Counted from the first letter of the stretch, positions 16,763-27,724 are shown. The stretch: DNA of 57,728 nt from a virus (IMGVR_UViG_3300025151_004898:1-57728), one strand, 5' to 3'. Program-made: numbers and translations. The notes: generated by a model from the sequence alone, not told the origin.

Positions 16763-17430
16763 TGTTTGAGTTTTTTAGTAACGAATCTTTGAGAAAACTG
16801 GTAGTTGGATTTGGAAACCTATTCAACGATGTGTATGTCGGAAAATTTAACGATAATGGTGAACTTCTGGAAAAAAATAGAGTACCTATCACATATGGTC
16901 CAAAAGAGAAGTTTATCAGAAGAATACAGGAGCCAAGTACGATTTCTGAAGATGTTAGAGTCGAAGTAACATTGCCTAGATTGGGATTTGAAATGCTAGG
17001 AATGAACTATGATCCAACAAGAAAAGTCAATAAACTGAGGCAAACATACTTATTGGATGATAATGGAAATCCAGTCATTGATGAAAATGGTATGCTGGCA
17101 TTTAATTATTCTGAGGTTCCTTATTTGGTAAATTTTGGACTATACGCATTTACCAGAACAATAGAAGAAAACTTGCAAATAGTTGAACAGGTTGCTTCTA
17201 TATTCTCTCCAGAATTTGTTATTTCTTTAAATTTCAATAAATTGAATAGAGGAGTAAATGTTCCTGTAATATTGACGAGCACTGGCATGTCAGAGTTATA
17301 CGAGGGTAGTTTTTTAGAAAAGCGTCTTGTAACAACTAGTTTTAGTTTTCTTGCAAAGAGCTTCATCTATGGCGAGGAAAAAACGAAACCAGCAATAGAG
17401 AATCCATTAATAAATCTTGACGGTGAATAA
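16762..17430 (+). CDS. 15: gp15 tail terminator / sheath stabiliser
   Basis: 222 aa. Forms the hexameric ring at the head-proximal end of the tail that stops sheath and tube growth and joins the neck. The pattern LFNDVYVGKFNDNGE, RVPITYGPKEKFIRRIQE, VEVTLPRLGFEMLGMNYDPT-RKVN and the later NFGLYAFTRTIEENLQIVEQ with FSPEFVISLN is the standard gp15 set. T4 gp15 is 272 aa. Position in the 13-14-15-16-17 run supports it. Confidence 0.92.
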   Translation: MFEFFSNESLRKLVVGFGNLFNDVYVGKFNDNGELLEKNRVPITYGPKEKFIRRIQEPSTISEDVRVEVTLPRLGFEMLGMNYDPTRKVNKLRQTYLLDDNGNPVIDENGMLAFNYSEVPYLVNFGLYAFTRTIEENLQIVEQVASIFSPEFVISLNFNKLNRGVNVPVILTSTGMSELYEGSFLEKRLVTTSFSFLAKSFIYGEEKTKPAIENPLINLDGE

Positions 17431-17435
17431 AAATT

Positions 17436-19596
<2,161 letters not shown>

Positions 19597-19632
19597 ACAT
19601 AGACAAAAGTATCTTCTCTGGTAGGGAATAAA

Positions 19633-20862
19633 ATGGCAATAAATATCACACAGAACTTTTCGACTGAATCTAATCTTAGAATAGCACCCACCACAACAGC
19701 AGCACCCAGTCCATTCATGGCAGCTCTTGTTGGACCTTCATCATCGTCATTTGTAAATGCAGTCGGAACAAAAGAAGAAAAATCAGAAAATATTGTTAAA
19801 ATTGGTAGTATTACTGAATTATATTCTAGATTGAGTGAGAATAATGTAGATCCAACCACTGCTGATTGGGGTGGGGTTTTTTATTCCGCACTAAGTTATT
19901 TGATGTATGGTGGAATACTTTATGTTATCGGTTCCGGAGATCCGTATTCCCTATTAGAACGAAGTGATTTGTCCGTTCAGGCAGTGTTTAGTCATGATGC
20001 ATCATCAAATATCAATAACAGAATACAGCAGATTGCAACAGCAAAAAGAATAGTGGGTATATCTGCCCACTATCAGACCGAGTATATTGGGGATACTCCA
20101 AATAGTAAAAATTCTTTAAACCCAACAACCCCATCAGTTACTTCCGGTGATATGTACGGAACCCATGTAGTTGGTGAGAAAAACCAAACTTCATATAATG
20201 GAGCAACAACTGTATCTTCTCTATTATCAGCAGATTTTGCTGGGTTAATGGCAGAAAAGCAGCAGAAGTCTAATGTTGCAAGTTCTCCCGCAGGAATAGA
20301 ATCGGTATTGAGAAATGGTCAGTTAAAGTTCACCATCGATCCAGTAACTGAAAATTACCTATCAAATCAGAAGATAAATTATTTTAAAACCATAGATGGA
20401 AATGCAGTTCTATGGGGAGATACAACGAGAAATCCACAGGCAAACACACCATTGTCCCATGTTGGTGGTGTGCGTACTTATATGGAGATATCTAGGGGGT
20501 TAGAAAAAATCTCTGATGAAGCTATGTTTAAAGCAAATGATAGCCAAGTTCGAACAGTATGGTCAACTAAAGCAAATTCTATGCTAAAACGAATGCTCAA
20601 TTCGAATTTACTTACCGGATACAATGTTGTGTGTGACGAAACAAATAATCCTCCCAATATAGTTAATAGCAACCTATTAAGAGCATTTGTTTCGTTTACT
20701 CTTAGTGGATATGTTACATCAATCGAGTTGCTTATGAATACCAATACAAGAAATACTACAACAACAATAACACCCACAACCACATCCACATCTAGCACAA
20801 CGACATCTACCAGATCGACATCTACCAGATCGACATCAAGTAGCTCTGGATCATCATACTAG
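19633..20862 (+). CDS. 18: gp18 tail sheath protein with Ser/Thr-rich C-terminal tail
   Basis: 409 aa contractile sheath subunit, shorter than T4 gp18 (659) because the surface protease-resistant domains are reduced. Family features: ITELYSRLSENN...DWGGVFYSALSYLMYGG-ILYVI in the N-terminal part and, near the C-terminus, VRTYMEISRGLEKISDEAMF, NSMLKRMLNSNLLTGYNVVCD with FVSFTLSGYVTSIELLMN. The last 32 residues (after NTNTRN) are almost only Thr and Ser with three Arg, followed by SSSGSSY: an added low-complexity tail not expected for a sheath. It is encoded partly by a 15-base tandem repeat. Confidence 0.93.
   Translation: MAINITQNFSTESNLRIAPTTTAAPSPFMAALVGPSSSSFVNAVGTKEEKSENIVKIGSITELYSRLSENNVDPTTADWGGVFYSALSYLMYGGILYVIGSGDPYSLLERSDLSVQAVFSHDASSNINNRIQQIATAKRIVGISAHYQTEYIGDTPNSKNSLNPTTPSVTSGDMYGTHVVGEKNQTSYNGATTVSSLLSADFAGLMAEKQQKSNVASSPAGIESVLRNGQLKFTIDPVTENYLSNQKINYFKTIDGNAVLWGDTTRNPQANTPLSHVGGVRTYMEISRGLEKISDEAMFKANDSQVRTVWSTKANSMLKRMLNSNLLTGYNVVCDETNNPPNIVNSNLLRAFVSFTLSGYVTSIELLMNTNTRNTTTTITPTTTSTSSTTTSTRSTSTRSTSSSSGSSY
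20801..20837 (+). repeat. 15-base tandem repeat (2.5 copies) in the gp18 3' end
   Basis: The unit CGACATCTACCAGAT occurs at 20801-20815 and 20816-20830, followed by a 7-base partial copy. Fifteen is a multiple of three, so copy number can change without frameshift; it codes the TSTRS repeats of the sheath tail. Confidence 0.85.
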
Positions 20863-20873
20863 GAGACAGTAAC

Positions 20874-21404
20874 TTGGGAAGTAACAGCCTACAAGACTTT
20901 ATAAATGACTTTAAGGGCGGTAATAGAGGTCACCGTTATGATGTGGTAATGGATTATCCTACACAGATTACTGGGACTAGTGCTACTGATTTGAATAGAT
21001 TTTTTGTTCGGTCTGCTGCATTACCAGCAAGTCAAATAAATCCAATAAGGATACCATATAGAGGAAGAGTTTTAAAGTACCCTGGCGATAGGATTTTCTA
21101 TCCATGGACATTTAGGGTTCTAGATCAAAATGACGGTGAAAATAAATCCATATGGAATAATTTTAATGCATGGAGCAATTACATCAATGAATACGAAGCA
21201 AATACGCATAATGATGACTGGGATAGCATCACTACTGAGTGGAAAATAAAACAAACAGATGCACAGGGTGAAGATGCAAAAACTGCAACACTTTACGGTT
21301 GTTGGCCAACAGTCGTTGGACCAATAACGCTCGATTCTAACGCCATAGATACTTTAGTAGAATTTACAGTAACTGTAGAATATCAATGGGCAGAAATCGA
21401 TTAA
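20874..21404 (+). CDS. 19: gp19 tail tube protein, TTG start
   Basis: 176 aa, about the T4 gp19 size (163). Forms the hexameric rings of the inner tube through which DNA passes. Pattern: LQDFINDFKGGNRGHRYDVV, FVRSAALPASQINPIRIPYR with GRVLKYPGDRIFYPWTFRVL, IWNNFNAWSNYINEYEAN, and TLYGCWPTVVGPITLD leading to the final TVEYQWAEID. The start is a TTG at 20874, supported by AGGAGA at 20861-20866 with a seven-base spacer; no in-frame ATG gives a complete protein. The weak start codon after a strong ribosome site is unusual for an abundant protein. Confidence 0.93.
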   Translation: MGSNSLQDFINDFKGGNRGHRYDVVMDYPTQITGTSATDLNRFFVRSAALPASQINPIRIPYRGRVLKYPGDRIFYPWTFRVLDQNDGENKSIWNNFNAWSNYINEYEANTHNDDWDSITTEWKIKQTDAQGEDAKTATLYGCWPTVVGPITLDSNAIDTLVEFTVTVEYQWAEID

Positions 21405-21425
21405 TATTATGGAGAACGATAAAAA

Positions 21426-22961
21426 ATGGCATTAAATATACTCGGATTTACAATAGGTAGAACCCCTGATGGAGAAACTGTCGAACCAATAAAGGAGACA
21501 GAAAAATCTCCAATTGTACCGGATGAATATGATGGCTCGTATATGTACGAAACAGGAGGAATCCTTGGTACATACGTAGATTTTAGTGGTGCAGTACGTG
21601 ATGAAAATGCACTTATTCAGCAGTATAGAGGAATTGCGCTTTACCCAGAAGTAGATAATGCCATCGAAGACATCTGCAATGATGCTATTGTTATGGGTAG
21701 TGATAGAAAACCCGTTAAACTGAGTCTAGATAAGACAGATCTGTCAGATACAATCAAAAACAAAATATACAATGAATTTGATTATGTTCTAAGGTTGATG
21801 GATTTCCATACAAAGGCATATGAAATATTTAGACGTTGGTACGTCGATTCTAAATTGTTCTATCATATGGTAATTGATGACGAAAATCCTATAAGGGGTA
21901 TTACAGAATTGCGTCCGATTGATCCTACCAAGATTAAGCGGGTAAGAAAAATAATCAAAGATAGAAAATCACCGAATAGTACTGAGACACCTATGGTTTC
22001 TGCTATCGAAGAATTTTTCATGTACACGAACACGGATAAGGATTCAATTTACCAAACACCATCTTCCGGTTTGAGAATTACGAAAGATTCTGTTGCATAT
22101 GCAAACTCTGGCTTAGTTGATGCAAATTCGAAGCGTGTTGTTGGGTATCTTCAAAAGGCAATTCGACCTGTAAACATGCTTCGTCAAATTGAGGATGCTG
22201 TTGTTGTCTATAGAATTTCTCGCGCACCGGAAAGAAGAATATTTTATATTGATGTGGGTAACCTCCCCAAACAAAAGGCAGAGCAATATCTTCGCGAGAT
22301 CATGCAAAGATACCGAACGAAGATGATTTACGATCAGTCTACTGGACAGATTCAAGACAGCAGAAACCACATGTCCATGCTCGAAGACTATTGGCTTCCT
22401 CGTAGAGAAGGTGGTAGAGGAACGGAAATTAGTACTCTATCCGGGGGACAGAATCTCGGTCAGATGGAAGATGTAGAATACCTTCTTCGCAAGGTGTATA
22501 ATGCATTGAACGTACCAGTGACTAGAATGCTTCCGGACAGCGGTTTTAACATGGGCAGAGCAGCAGAAATTACCCGTGATGAAGTTAAGTTTTATAAGTA
22601 CATTGAACGACTTCGAAGTAGATTTGGTACAGTTTTCCTTTCTATACTACGAGTACAGTGCATTCTAAAGGGTATTATCACAGAAGAAGATTGGAATGAA
22701 CTGAGTCCAACTATAGAGCTGGAATTTAATAGAGATTCCTACTTCACCGAACTAAAAGAAAATGAAATATTAACTAATAGACTACAGATGCTCAACAGCA
22801 TTCAGCCTCTTATTGGGCAGTATTTCTCAAATAATTATGTGAAAAAGAATATCCTTCGTATGTCTGATGAAGAAATAATCAAGATGGATAACGAAATACA
22901 AGTAGAAATGGCACAGCAACCACAACAATTCGCAATGCCACCAGAGGAAATACAAGGATGA
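21426..22961 (+). CDS. 20: gp20 portal protein
   Basis: 511 aa (T4 gp20 is 524). Twelve copies form the DNA gate of the prohead and the neck docking site. Markers: LIQQYRGIALYPEVDNAIED, the wing/stem helices, IKRVRKIIKDRK, AIRPVNMLRQIEDAVVVYRI with SRAPERRIFYIDVGNLPKQK, YDQSTGQIQDSRNHMSMLED-YWLPRREGGRGTEI-STL and NVPVTRMLPDSGFNMGRAAE. All are standard for T4-type portals used in phylogeny. Ribosome site GGAGAAC upstream. The stop overlaps the next start as ATGA. Confidence 0.97.
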   Translation: MALNILGFTIGRTPDGETVEPIKETEKSPIVPDEYDGSYMYETGGILGTYVDFSGAVRDENALIQQYRGIALYPEVDNAIEDICNDAIVMGSDRKPVKLSLDKTDLSDTIKNKIYNEFDYVLRLMDFHTKAYEIFRRWYVDSKLFYHMVIDDENPIRGITELRPIDPTKIKRVRKIIKDRKSPNSTETPMVSAIEEFFMYTNTDKDSIYQTPSSGLRITKDSVAYANSGLVDANSKRVVGYLQKAIRPVNMLRQIEDAVVVYRISRAPERRIFYIDVGNLPKQKAEQYLREIMQRYRTKMIYDQSTGQIQDSRNHMSMLEDYWLPRREGGRGTEISTLSGGQNLGQMEDVEYLLRKVYNALNVPVTRMLPDSGFNMGRAAEITRDEVKFYKYIERLRSRFGTVFLSILRVQCILKGIITEEDWNELSPTIELEFNRDSYFTELKENEILTNRLQMLNSIQPLIGQYFSNNYVKKNILRMSDEEIIKMDNEIQVEMAQQPQQFAMPPEEIQG

Positions 22962-23371
22962 ATTCACTCAAAGCAATACAGAGTTTACTAGAGGAAAATC
23001 TTGATGAATTCAAGAATAATGTAAATTCCATTATCAAAAATAAAATGAAAGAGAACGCCGTACATTCTTCATTTGAGATTGTCGAAGGCATTTTTAAAAA
23101 TGAAAATAATCTAAATAATGATGGAATACTGCATTTAAATGTGGTTGAGGTATTACAGGAAAGTATTAGACAGAAATCTAATATTACTTTAGAACTATCT
23201 GATCTATCCGAAGTAACACTTAAGCCATATCAAAGTGAAAAGGTATTGCGAGTATTCGATGATGTAAACGAAGAAAATCAAAAATCTCTTATAGAGAATT
23301 TGATTTCTTCAAAAATTGGTTTCGAAAAATCAATAGATTTCTGTTCTAAGTACAAGAGAAAGGCAAACTAA
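22958..23371 (+). CDS. Prohead core protein candidate (gp68-like position and size)
   Basis: 137 aa, charged and helical, with long helices such as SLKAIQSLLEENLDEFKNNV and later KSLIENLISSKIGFEKSIDF. T4 has genes 67 (80 aa) and 68 (141 aa) between 20 and 21; this one matches gp68 in length but the order here (long, then short) is reversed relative to T4. Starts by ATGA overlap with gp20 and ends by TAATG overlap with the next small gene. Function as prohead core component is inferred from place. Confidence 0.65.
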   Translation: MNSLKAIQSLLEENLDEFKNNVNSIIKNKMKENAVHSSFEIVEGIFKNENNLNNDGILHLNVVEVLQESIRQKSNITLELSDLSEVTLKPYQSEKVLRVFDDVNEENQKSLIENLISSKIGFEKSIDFCSKYKRKAN

Positions 23372-23544
23372 TGTCGCACAGTTTAGATATAATCAAACAC
23401 ATTCTTGATGAAAATCTTATCGATGCAAAAAGAGCAACCGAGGATTATCTCAATGATATTCTTTCCGGTTCATTAAAAGAGCAATACAAAGAAGTTGCTC
23501 CCGAAATGTTCAACGATGAAGTTGAGCAAGAAGTCGAAGATTAA
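23371..23544 (+). CDS. Small acidic prohead core protein candidate (gp67-like)
   Basis: 57 aa starting at the ATG of a TAATG overlap. Reads MSHSLDIIKHILDENLIDAK at the N-terminus and ends with an acidic stretch (FNDEVEQEVED). Acidic, helical, and placed between gp20 and gp21 like gp67 of T4, a prohead core protein cut by gp21. It begins with the same 'S-L-I-ILxENL' helix motif as the preceding gene (SLKAIQSLLEENLDE), hinting that the two share a common N-terminal helix. Confidence 0.7.
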   Translation: MSHSLDIIKHILDENLIDAKRATEDYLNDILSGSLKEQYKEVAPEMFNDEVEQEVED

Positions 23545-23564
23545 AGAGAAAGGTAAGCATAAAG

Positions 23565-24206
23565 ATGAAACTCATCACGGAAATGGTAGAAGACGTAGAG
23601 TGTCTTGTTGAGGGTAAAAACGACTCAAAGGAGTATTACATTCAAGGCATCTTTATGCAAGCTGAACAAAAGAATCGTAATGGTAGGATTTATCCAATGA
23701 AACATATTAACCCTGCCATTGAAAAATACATTACTGAATATGTAGACCAAAATCGTGCTCTTGGGGAATTGAATCACCCATCAGGACCAACGGTAAATCT
23801 TGATAAAGTGTCACACATCATCAAAGAACTGCATTCTGATGGTAATAATTTTATGGGTAAGGCAAAAGTTATTGACACCCCCATGGGCAGAATTGTAAAG
23901 AATTTGATCGAAGAGGGAGCAAAACTTGGTGTTTCCTCTCGCGGTATGGGCTCACTCAAGAAAACAGGTGGTTTAAACGAAGTACAAAATGATTTTATTC
24001 TTTCTGCGGTAGACATTGTTGCAGATCCATCAGCTCCTGATGCCTTTGTTAATGGTATTTTAGAGGGAAAGGAATGGATATGGGATAACGGATTACTACG
24101 TGAACAAGAAATTGCTCGATATGAAAAACAGATAAAAGAATCGTCACGTAGAAAACTAGAAGAAACAACTCTGAATGCGTTCAGAGACTTTATCTCAAAA
24201 TTATAA
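23565..24206 (+). CDS. 21: gp21 prohead core protease
   Basis: 213 aa serine protease (T4 gp21 is 212 aa), herpesvirus-assemblin-like fold. It removes propeptides and scaffold after prohead assembly. Catalytic motifs: the His in LGELNHPSGPTV (about residue 68-70) and the Ser in GVSSRGMGSL (about residue 127). The NRNGRIYPMKHINPAIEKYI and VDIVADPSAPDAFVNGI blocks are diagnostic. Ribosome site GAGAAAGG upstream. The late promoter for gp22 follows at four bases. Confidence 0.96.
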   Translation: MKLITEMVEDVECLVEGKNDSKEYYIQGIFMQAEQKNRNGRIYPMKHINPAIEKYITEYVDQNRALGELNHPSGPTVNLDKVSHIIKELHSDGNNFMGKAKVIDTPMGRIVKNLIEEGAKLGVSSRGMGSLKKTGGLNEVQNDFILSAVDIVADPSAPDAFVNGILEGKEWIWDNGLLREQEIARYEKQIKESSRRKLEETTLNAFRDFISKL

Positions 24207-24209
24207 TTT

Positions 24210-24217
24210 TATAAATA
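24210..24217 (+). promoter_or_regulatory. Late promoter element TATAAATA upstream of gp22
   Basis: Exact T4 late consensus in the 39-base gap between gp21 and gp22; ends 28 bases before the ATG at 24246, with an AAAAGGAGC ribosome site between. Confidence 0.8.
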
Positions 24218-24245
24218 GGAAGAATAGGCTAAAAGGAGCTTTCTA

Positions 24246-25193
24246 ATGCCAGAAGAAACAAACACAGAACTTACAGAAAATGTAGAGAACTACGGTTCAG
24301 AAGATTACGATACCTCTGGTAGAGGCTCACACGACGCCTCTGGTAAGGGTGATATGACCGCCGGTACGGAAGTAATTCCTGATGGTGTCGCACAGGGTAA
24401 TATGGCTTCGGTTGCTGCAAAGGCACCAGCATATGATCCCGCTACTGTTTACGTCCCAACCATGGGTGCAGAAGAAGTAGCAGAACATCTTGATGCCATG
24501 TTTGATGGTCAAGAGCTTTCAGAAGAATTTATGACAAAGGCAGGAACCATTTTTGAAGCTGCTGTTAACAGCAAAATCAATGAGGTTGCCGAACAACTCG
24601 ACGAGACTTATCGTCAAATCCTCTCGGAACAGCTAGAAGAAGTAGTTGGTAATCTTGCTGAGAAGCTCGATGAATATCTCAACTATGTTGTTGAAGAATG
24701 GATGGATAAGAATGAGGTCGCTGTTGAGCGTGGGATTAAGACTGATGTTGCTGAGTCATTCATCAAGGGACTCAAGAGTCTCTTCGAAGCTCACTATGTC
24801 AACATTCCTGACGAACGGTATGATGTTCTTGACGAACTTTTTGAAGCCAATGAACAGCTACAGAAAGAACTCAATGAGCAGATCGAAACCAATGTTGGAA
24901 TGCGTGGTCAGTTAAATGAAACTGCAAAGCATCAGATTTTCAATCACTATGCTTCAGATCTAGCTGATACTGAAATTGAAAAGTTTTCAGTATTAGCAGA
25001 AAACGTTTCGTTTGATGATGCTGAGTCATTTGCAAATAAACTTGCAACAATCAAAGAGTCGTACTTCCAAGGAAATGTACTAGTATCACAACCTGTAGAA
25101 CTAATCGAAGAAACTACTAACCCAAGAATTTCAAATGGTTCGGTAATGGACAACTATGTTGACACTGTTGCTTTCCAGATGAGAAATAAATAA
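24246..25193 (+). CDS. 22: gp22 prohead scaffold protein
   Basis: 315 aa main scaffold (T4 gp22 is 269 aa), degraded by gp21 before DNA packaging. Very acidic and helical. It has a Gly/Ser-rich acidic first 70 residues, then long Glu/Leu coiled-coil-like helices (EEVAEHLDAMFDGQELSEEF, EQLEEVVGNLAEKLDEYLNY, VEEWMDKNEVAVERG, VLDELFEANEQLQKELNEQI). The SFIKGLKSLFEAHYVNIPDE block is the conserved centre. Placed directly before the capsid gene. Confidence 0.93.
   Translation: MPEETNTELTENVENYGSEDYDTSGRGSHDASGKGDMTAGTEVIPDGVAQGNMASVAAKAPAYDPATVYVPTMGAEEVAEHLDAMFDGQELSEEFMTKAGTIFEAAVNSKINEVAEQLDETYRQILSEQLEEVVGNLAEKLDEYLNYVVEEWMDKNEVAVERGIKTDVAESFIKGLKSLFEAHYVNIPDERYDVLDELFEANEQLQKELNEQIETNVGMRGQLNETAKHQIFNHYASDLADTEIEKFSVLAENVSFDDAESFANKLATIKESYFQGNVLVSQPVELIEETTNPRISNGSVMDNYVDTVAFQMRNK
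25185..25192 (+). promoter_or_regulatory. Possible late promoter element AATAAATA before gp23
   Basis: NATAAATA with A at the first position, overlapping the gp22 stop; ends 21 bases before the gp23 ATG, and AAGGAGAAA lies between. Weaker than the exact elements and in part dictated by gp22 codons. Confidence 0.4.
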
Positions 25194-25213
25194 ACACTAA
25201 GGAGAAATCTAAA

Positions 25214-26707
25214 ATGGATTTTGATAACACAACACCATATGATGCTCTCTGCGAAAAGTGGGATCCCCTACTAGAGCACGAAGCATTACCAAGAATCGAA
25301 GATTCTTATAAGAAGAAGGTCACTTCTGTCCTTCTAGAAAACCAAGAAAAGGCTCTTCGTGAGCAGTACATTACCGAAGCAGGACCCGCCAACCAAATGG
25401 GCGGCAACTTCTCTGATCCACAAGTTGGTGCAGTAGCAGGTAAGCTCGCTGGTTACGATCCCGTCCTTATCAGCCTCGTTCGTCGTGCTATGCCAAACCT
25501 AATGGCTTACGACATTGCTGGTGTTCAGCCCATGAGCGCCCCCACTGGACTCATCTTCGCGATGCGTGCTCGTTACACTGAGCAAGCAGCAGCAGGATCC
25601 GGTGTCGGACAGAACGTCACTCCAGATAGTAGTGATGGTCAGGAAGCTCTCTTCCAAGAAGCACAGACTATGTTCGGTGGTTCGGGTAACACTTCGGGTA
25701 ACAAGGCAGCATTCAGTGCAACTGGTGGTGTAAACCCATCTGGTATTACTGGTGGCTTTACTGGTGCTACATTCGGATCTGATCCCCGTGCTGCAAACAC
25801 CCCTCTTGCTAACACCATGCGTGGAATGCTTACTGGTACTGCCGAGCTTCTCGGTACTGATGGACAGAACAACTTCCAACAGATGGCGTTCAACATTGAT
25901 CGCGTTGCTGTTGAAGCACGTTCCAGAGCACTCAAGGCTGAGTACACCACTGAGCTTGCTCAGGATCTCAAGGCTGTTCACGGACTTGATGCAGAGACTG
26001 AACTTGCTAACATTCTTAGCACCGAAATTCTCTCCGAAATCAACCGCGAACTCGTTCGTAGTATCTACTACAACGCAGAACTTGGCGCACAGCAGAGAGA
26101 CCTTGCTGGTAGGAACGGCGCAGACATCACCCTCGCAGCCGGTGGTATCTACGACCTCAACGCTGACTCTGACGGTCGATGGAGCGCAGAACGCTTCCGT
26201 GGACTCATGTATCAGATTGAGCGCGAAGCCAACATTATCGCCAAGGAAACTCGCCGTGGTAAGGGTAACTTCATCATCTGCTCGTCTGATGTTGCAAGTG
26301 CTCTCGCAATGGGTGGCTTCCTTAACATCTCACCAGCCCTCAACACTCAGCTCGATGTTGATGACACTGGTAACACCTTTGCTGGTGTTCTCAATGGTAA
26401 GATGAGAGTCTACATTGATCCTTACTCCACCACAACTGGTACTGACTTCGTTTGTGTCGGTTATAAGGGTGCGAGTCCATACGACGCTGGTATGTTCTAC
26501 TGTCCCTACGTCCCACTCCAGATGGTACGTGCGGTTGGTCAAGACACCTTCCAGCCCAAGATCGGATTCAAGACTCGGTACGGAATGGTCAACAACCCAT
26601 TCGCTCGTTCCGATGGTTCCGGTGAAGTCTTCAACACCTCTGCCGGTGGTAACTTCTACTACCGTCTCTTCGGTGTTACTAACCTTCACGGTAACGCACC
26701 TGTCTGA
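25214..26707 (+). CDS. 23: gp23 major capsid protein
   Basis: 497 aa HK97-fold capsid subunit (T4 gp23 is 521). N-terminal propeptide of about 65 residues is rich in Glu and Lys and is expected to be cut by gp21. Core blocks: YDPVLISLVRRAMPNLMAYD, GVQPMSAPTGLIFAMRARYT, FQQMAFNIDRVAVEARSRAL-KAEYTTELAQDLKAVHGLDA and RFRGLMYQIEREANIIAKET-RRGKGNF. Codon choice shifts strongly to C-ending codons (AAC, CTC, TTC) compared with the AT-rich baseplate genes, as expected for the most expressed gene. A strong terminator follows. Confidence 0.98.
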   Translation: MDFDNTTPYDALCEKWDPLLEHEALPRIEDSYKKKVTSVLLENQEKALREQYITEAGPANQMGGNFSDPQVGAVAGKLAGYDPVLISLVRRAMPNLMAYDIAGVQPMSAPTGLIFAMRARYTEQAAAGSGVGQNVTPDSSDGQEALFQEAQTMFGGSGNTSGNKAAFSATGGVNPSGITGGFTGATFGSDPRAANTPLANTMRGMLTGTAELLGTDGQNNFQQMAFNIDRVAVEARSRALKAEYTTELAQDLKAVHGLDAETELANILSTEILSEINRELVRSIYYNAELGAQQRDLAGRNGADITLAAGGIYDLNADSDGRWSAERFRGLMYQIEREANIIAKETRRGKGNFIICSSDVASALAMGGFLNISPALNTQLDVDDTGNTFAGVLNGKMRVYIDPYSTTTGTDFVCVGYKGASPYDAGMFYCPYVPLQMVRAVGQDTFQPKIGFKTRYGMVNNPFARSDGSGEVFNTSAGGNFYYRLFGVTNLHGNAPV

Positions 26708-26740
26708 TCTTGATCTTAGGATCTCAATTAGAATAAGCAG

Positions 26741-26770
26741 CGAGGGTCTTCGGACCCTCGTTGTTTTTTT
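26741..26770 (+). terminator. Rho-independent terminator after gp23
   Basis: Perfect 8-bp GC-rich stem CGAGGGTC (26741-26748) and GACCCTCG (26753-26760) closed by the very stable TTCG tetraloop, followed by TTGTTTTTTT. It ends the head gene transcript; a late promoter begins two bases after the T run. Confidence 0.95.
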
Positions 26771-26771
26771 A

Positions 26772-26779
26772 TATAAATA
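26772..26779 (+). promoter_or_regulatory. Late promoter element TATAAATA with near-zero leader
   Basis: Exact late consensus directly behind the gp23 terminator. Only five bases separate it from the ATG at 26785, so initiation at the usual distance would place the RNA start at or next to the ATG. No Shine-Dalgarno exists between them. Confidence 0.7.
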
Positions 26780-26784
26780 CTAGT

Positions 26785-27282
26785 ATGAGCGATCAACCAA
26801 GAACAAATAACTATCTCGCAACCAACTTTTTTCAGTTGGAAATTACCAATTTCCCAACAGTGACATATTTTTGTCAATCTGTAAACTTACCATCGTTAAC
26901 GGCATCAGTCGTGGAAGTTCCTGTTGTTGGTATGGGATTACCAGTAAAATCCCCTGTTGGTAGATATTCGTATGAGAATATGTCTGTATCTTTCCTTGTT
27001 GATGAAAACATGGAAAATTGGTTGGAAGTGTATAATTGGATGACAGAAATGCGAGCATTTGATACTGATTGTGCAGAAAAAGATTATGAAGACTTGTTTT
27101 CTGATGCAACTTTAAAGATAATGGACGGATCGTATACACCAATTAAAACGGTAACAGTGCAGGACATGTTCCCAGTTGGTATTAGTGGTGTACAATTTTC
27201 ATCAGTTGTTGTTGATACTGAACCAGTTATCGCAACAGCAACATTTGCTTTCACAAAATATGAAATAGAGAATGCTACATGA
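26785..27282 (+). CDS. Tail-tube-fold protein downstream of gp23
   Basis: 165 aa from the ATG at 26785 (a TTG in the terminator T run at 26761 is rejected). It shows a tube-like pattern: NFFQLEITNFPTVTYFCQSV, NLPSLTASVVEVPVVGMGLP, GRYSYENMSVSFLVDENMEN with WLEVYNWMTEM, then ISGVQFSSV and ATATFAFTKYEI. Marine T4 relatives often carry a tail completion or tube-like gene between 23 and uvsY, sometimes annotated gp3; I cannot separate these. It would be transcribed from its own late promoter with almost no leader, and overlaps uvsY by ATGA. Confidence 0.7.
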   Translation: MSDQPRTNNYLATNFFQLEITNFPTVTYFCQSVNLPSLTASVVEVPVVGMGLPVKSPVGRYSYENMSVSFLVDENMENWLEVYNWMTEMRAFDTDCAEKDYEDLFSDATLKIMDGSYTPIKTVTVQDMFPVGISGVQFSSVVVDTEPVIATATFAFTKYEIENAT

Positions 27283-27713
27283 ATCTAAATGATCTATATG
27301 AGATGGTACAGCAAGATTTAGACATTGATAAAACAGAACTTGACACAGAATCACTAAAGACTCCACAACTACATAACAAATACCTAATTCTACATAGCCA
27401 AGAAAAGCTAAAGCTAGAGCAATTGTTTTCTGAGAAGAAAATTAAAAGAAAGAATAAATGGTTATATTACACTGGCAAAATGTCAGAAGAACAGTTACGA
27501 TTTCATGGCTGGGAGCCATTCGATCTAACTATTCTAAAAACCGATGTAGATCGGTTTATTGATGCTGATGATGATATGATCAAATTATCAGCTAAAATAA
27601 CATTACAGCAAGAAGTGGTAGATTACCTAGAGAGTGTTGTAAAACTTATATCAAACAGACAGTGGAATATCCGAGCTGCATTAGATTGGATCAAATTCAC
27701 ACAGGGTGTATAG
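27279..27713 (+). CDS. uvsY: UvsY recombination mediator
   Basis: 144 aa (T4 UvsY is 137). It loads the UvsX recombinase on gp32-coated single strands. Recognised by the N-terminal LYEMVQQDLDIDKTELDTES, the LHNKYLILHSQEKLKLEQLF helix with KKIKRKNKWLYYTGKMS, then ILKTDVDRFIDADDDMIKLS and the final NRQWNIRAALDWIKFTQGV. The order and the uvsY-uvsW adjacency match T4. It overlaps the preceding gene by four bases. UvsX itself is not in the window. Confidence 0.9.
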   Translation: MNLNDLYEMVQQDLDIDKTELDTESLKTPQLHNKYLILHSQEKLKLEQLFSEKKIKRKNKWLYYTGKMSEEQLRFHGWEPFDLTILKTDVDRFIDADDDMIKLSAKITLQQEVVDYLESVVKLISNRQWNIRAALDWIKFTQGV

Positions 27714-27716
27714 TGA

Positions 27717-27724
27717 CATAAATA
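27717..27724 (+). promoter_or_regulatory. Late promoter element CATAAATA before uvsW
   Basis: NATAAATA in the 15-base gap between uvsY and uvsW. Like the element at 26772 it lies only a few bases from the ATG (four here); the downstream contexts also match (AGTATGAGCGAT at both). In T4 uvsW is a late gene, consistent with this. Confidence 0.55.

Noticed and set aside
25752-26405. A 217-codon + frame inside gp23
   Set aside because: Shadow of the capsid gene created by its C-ending codon bias; no homology and no start signal.
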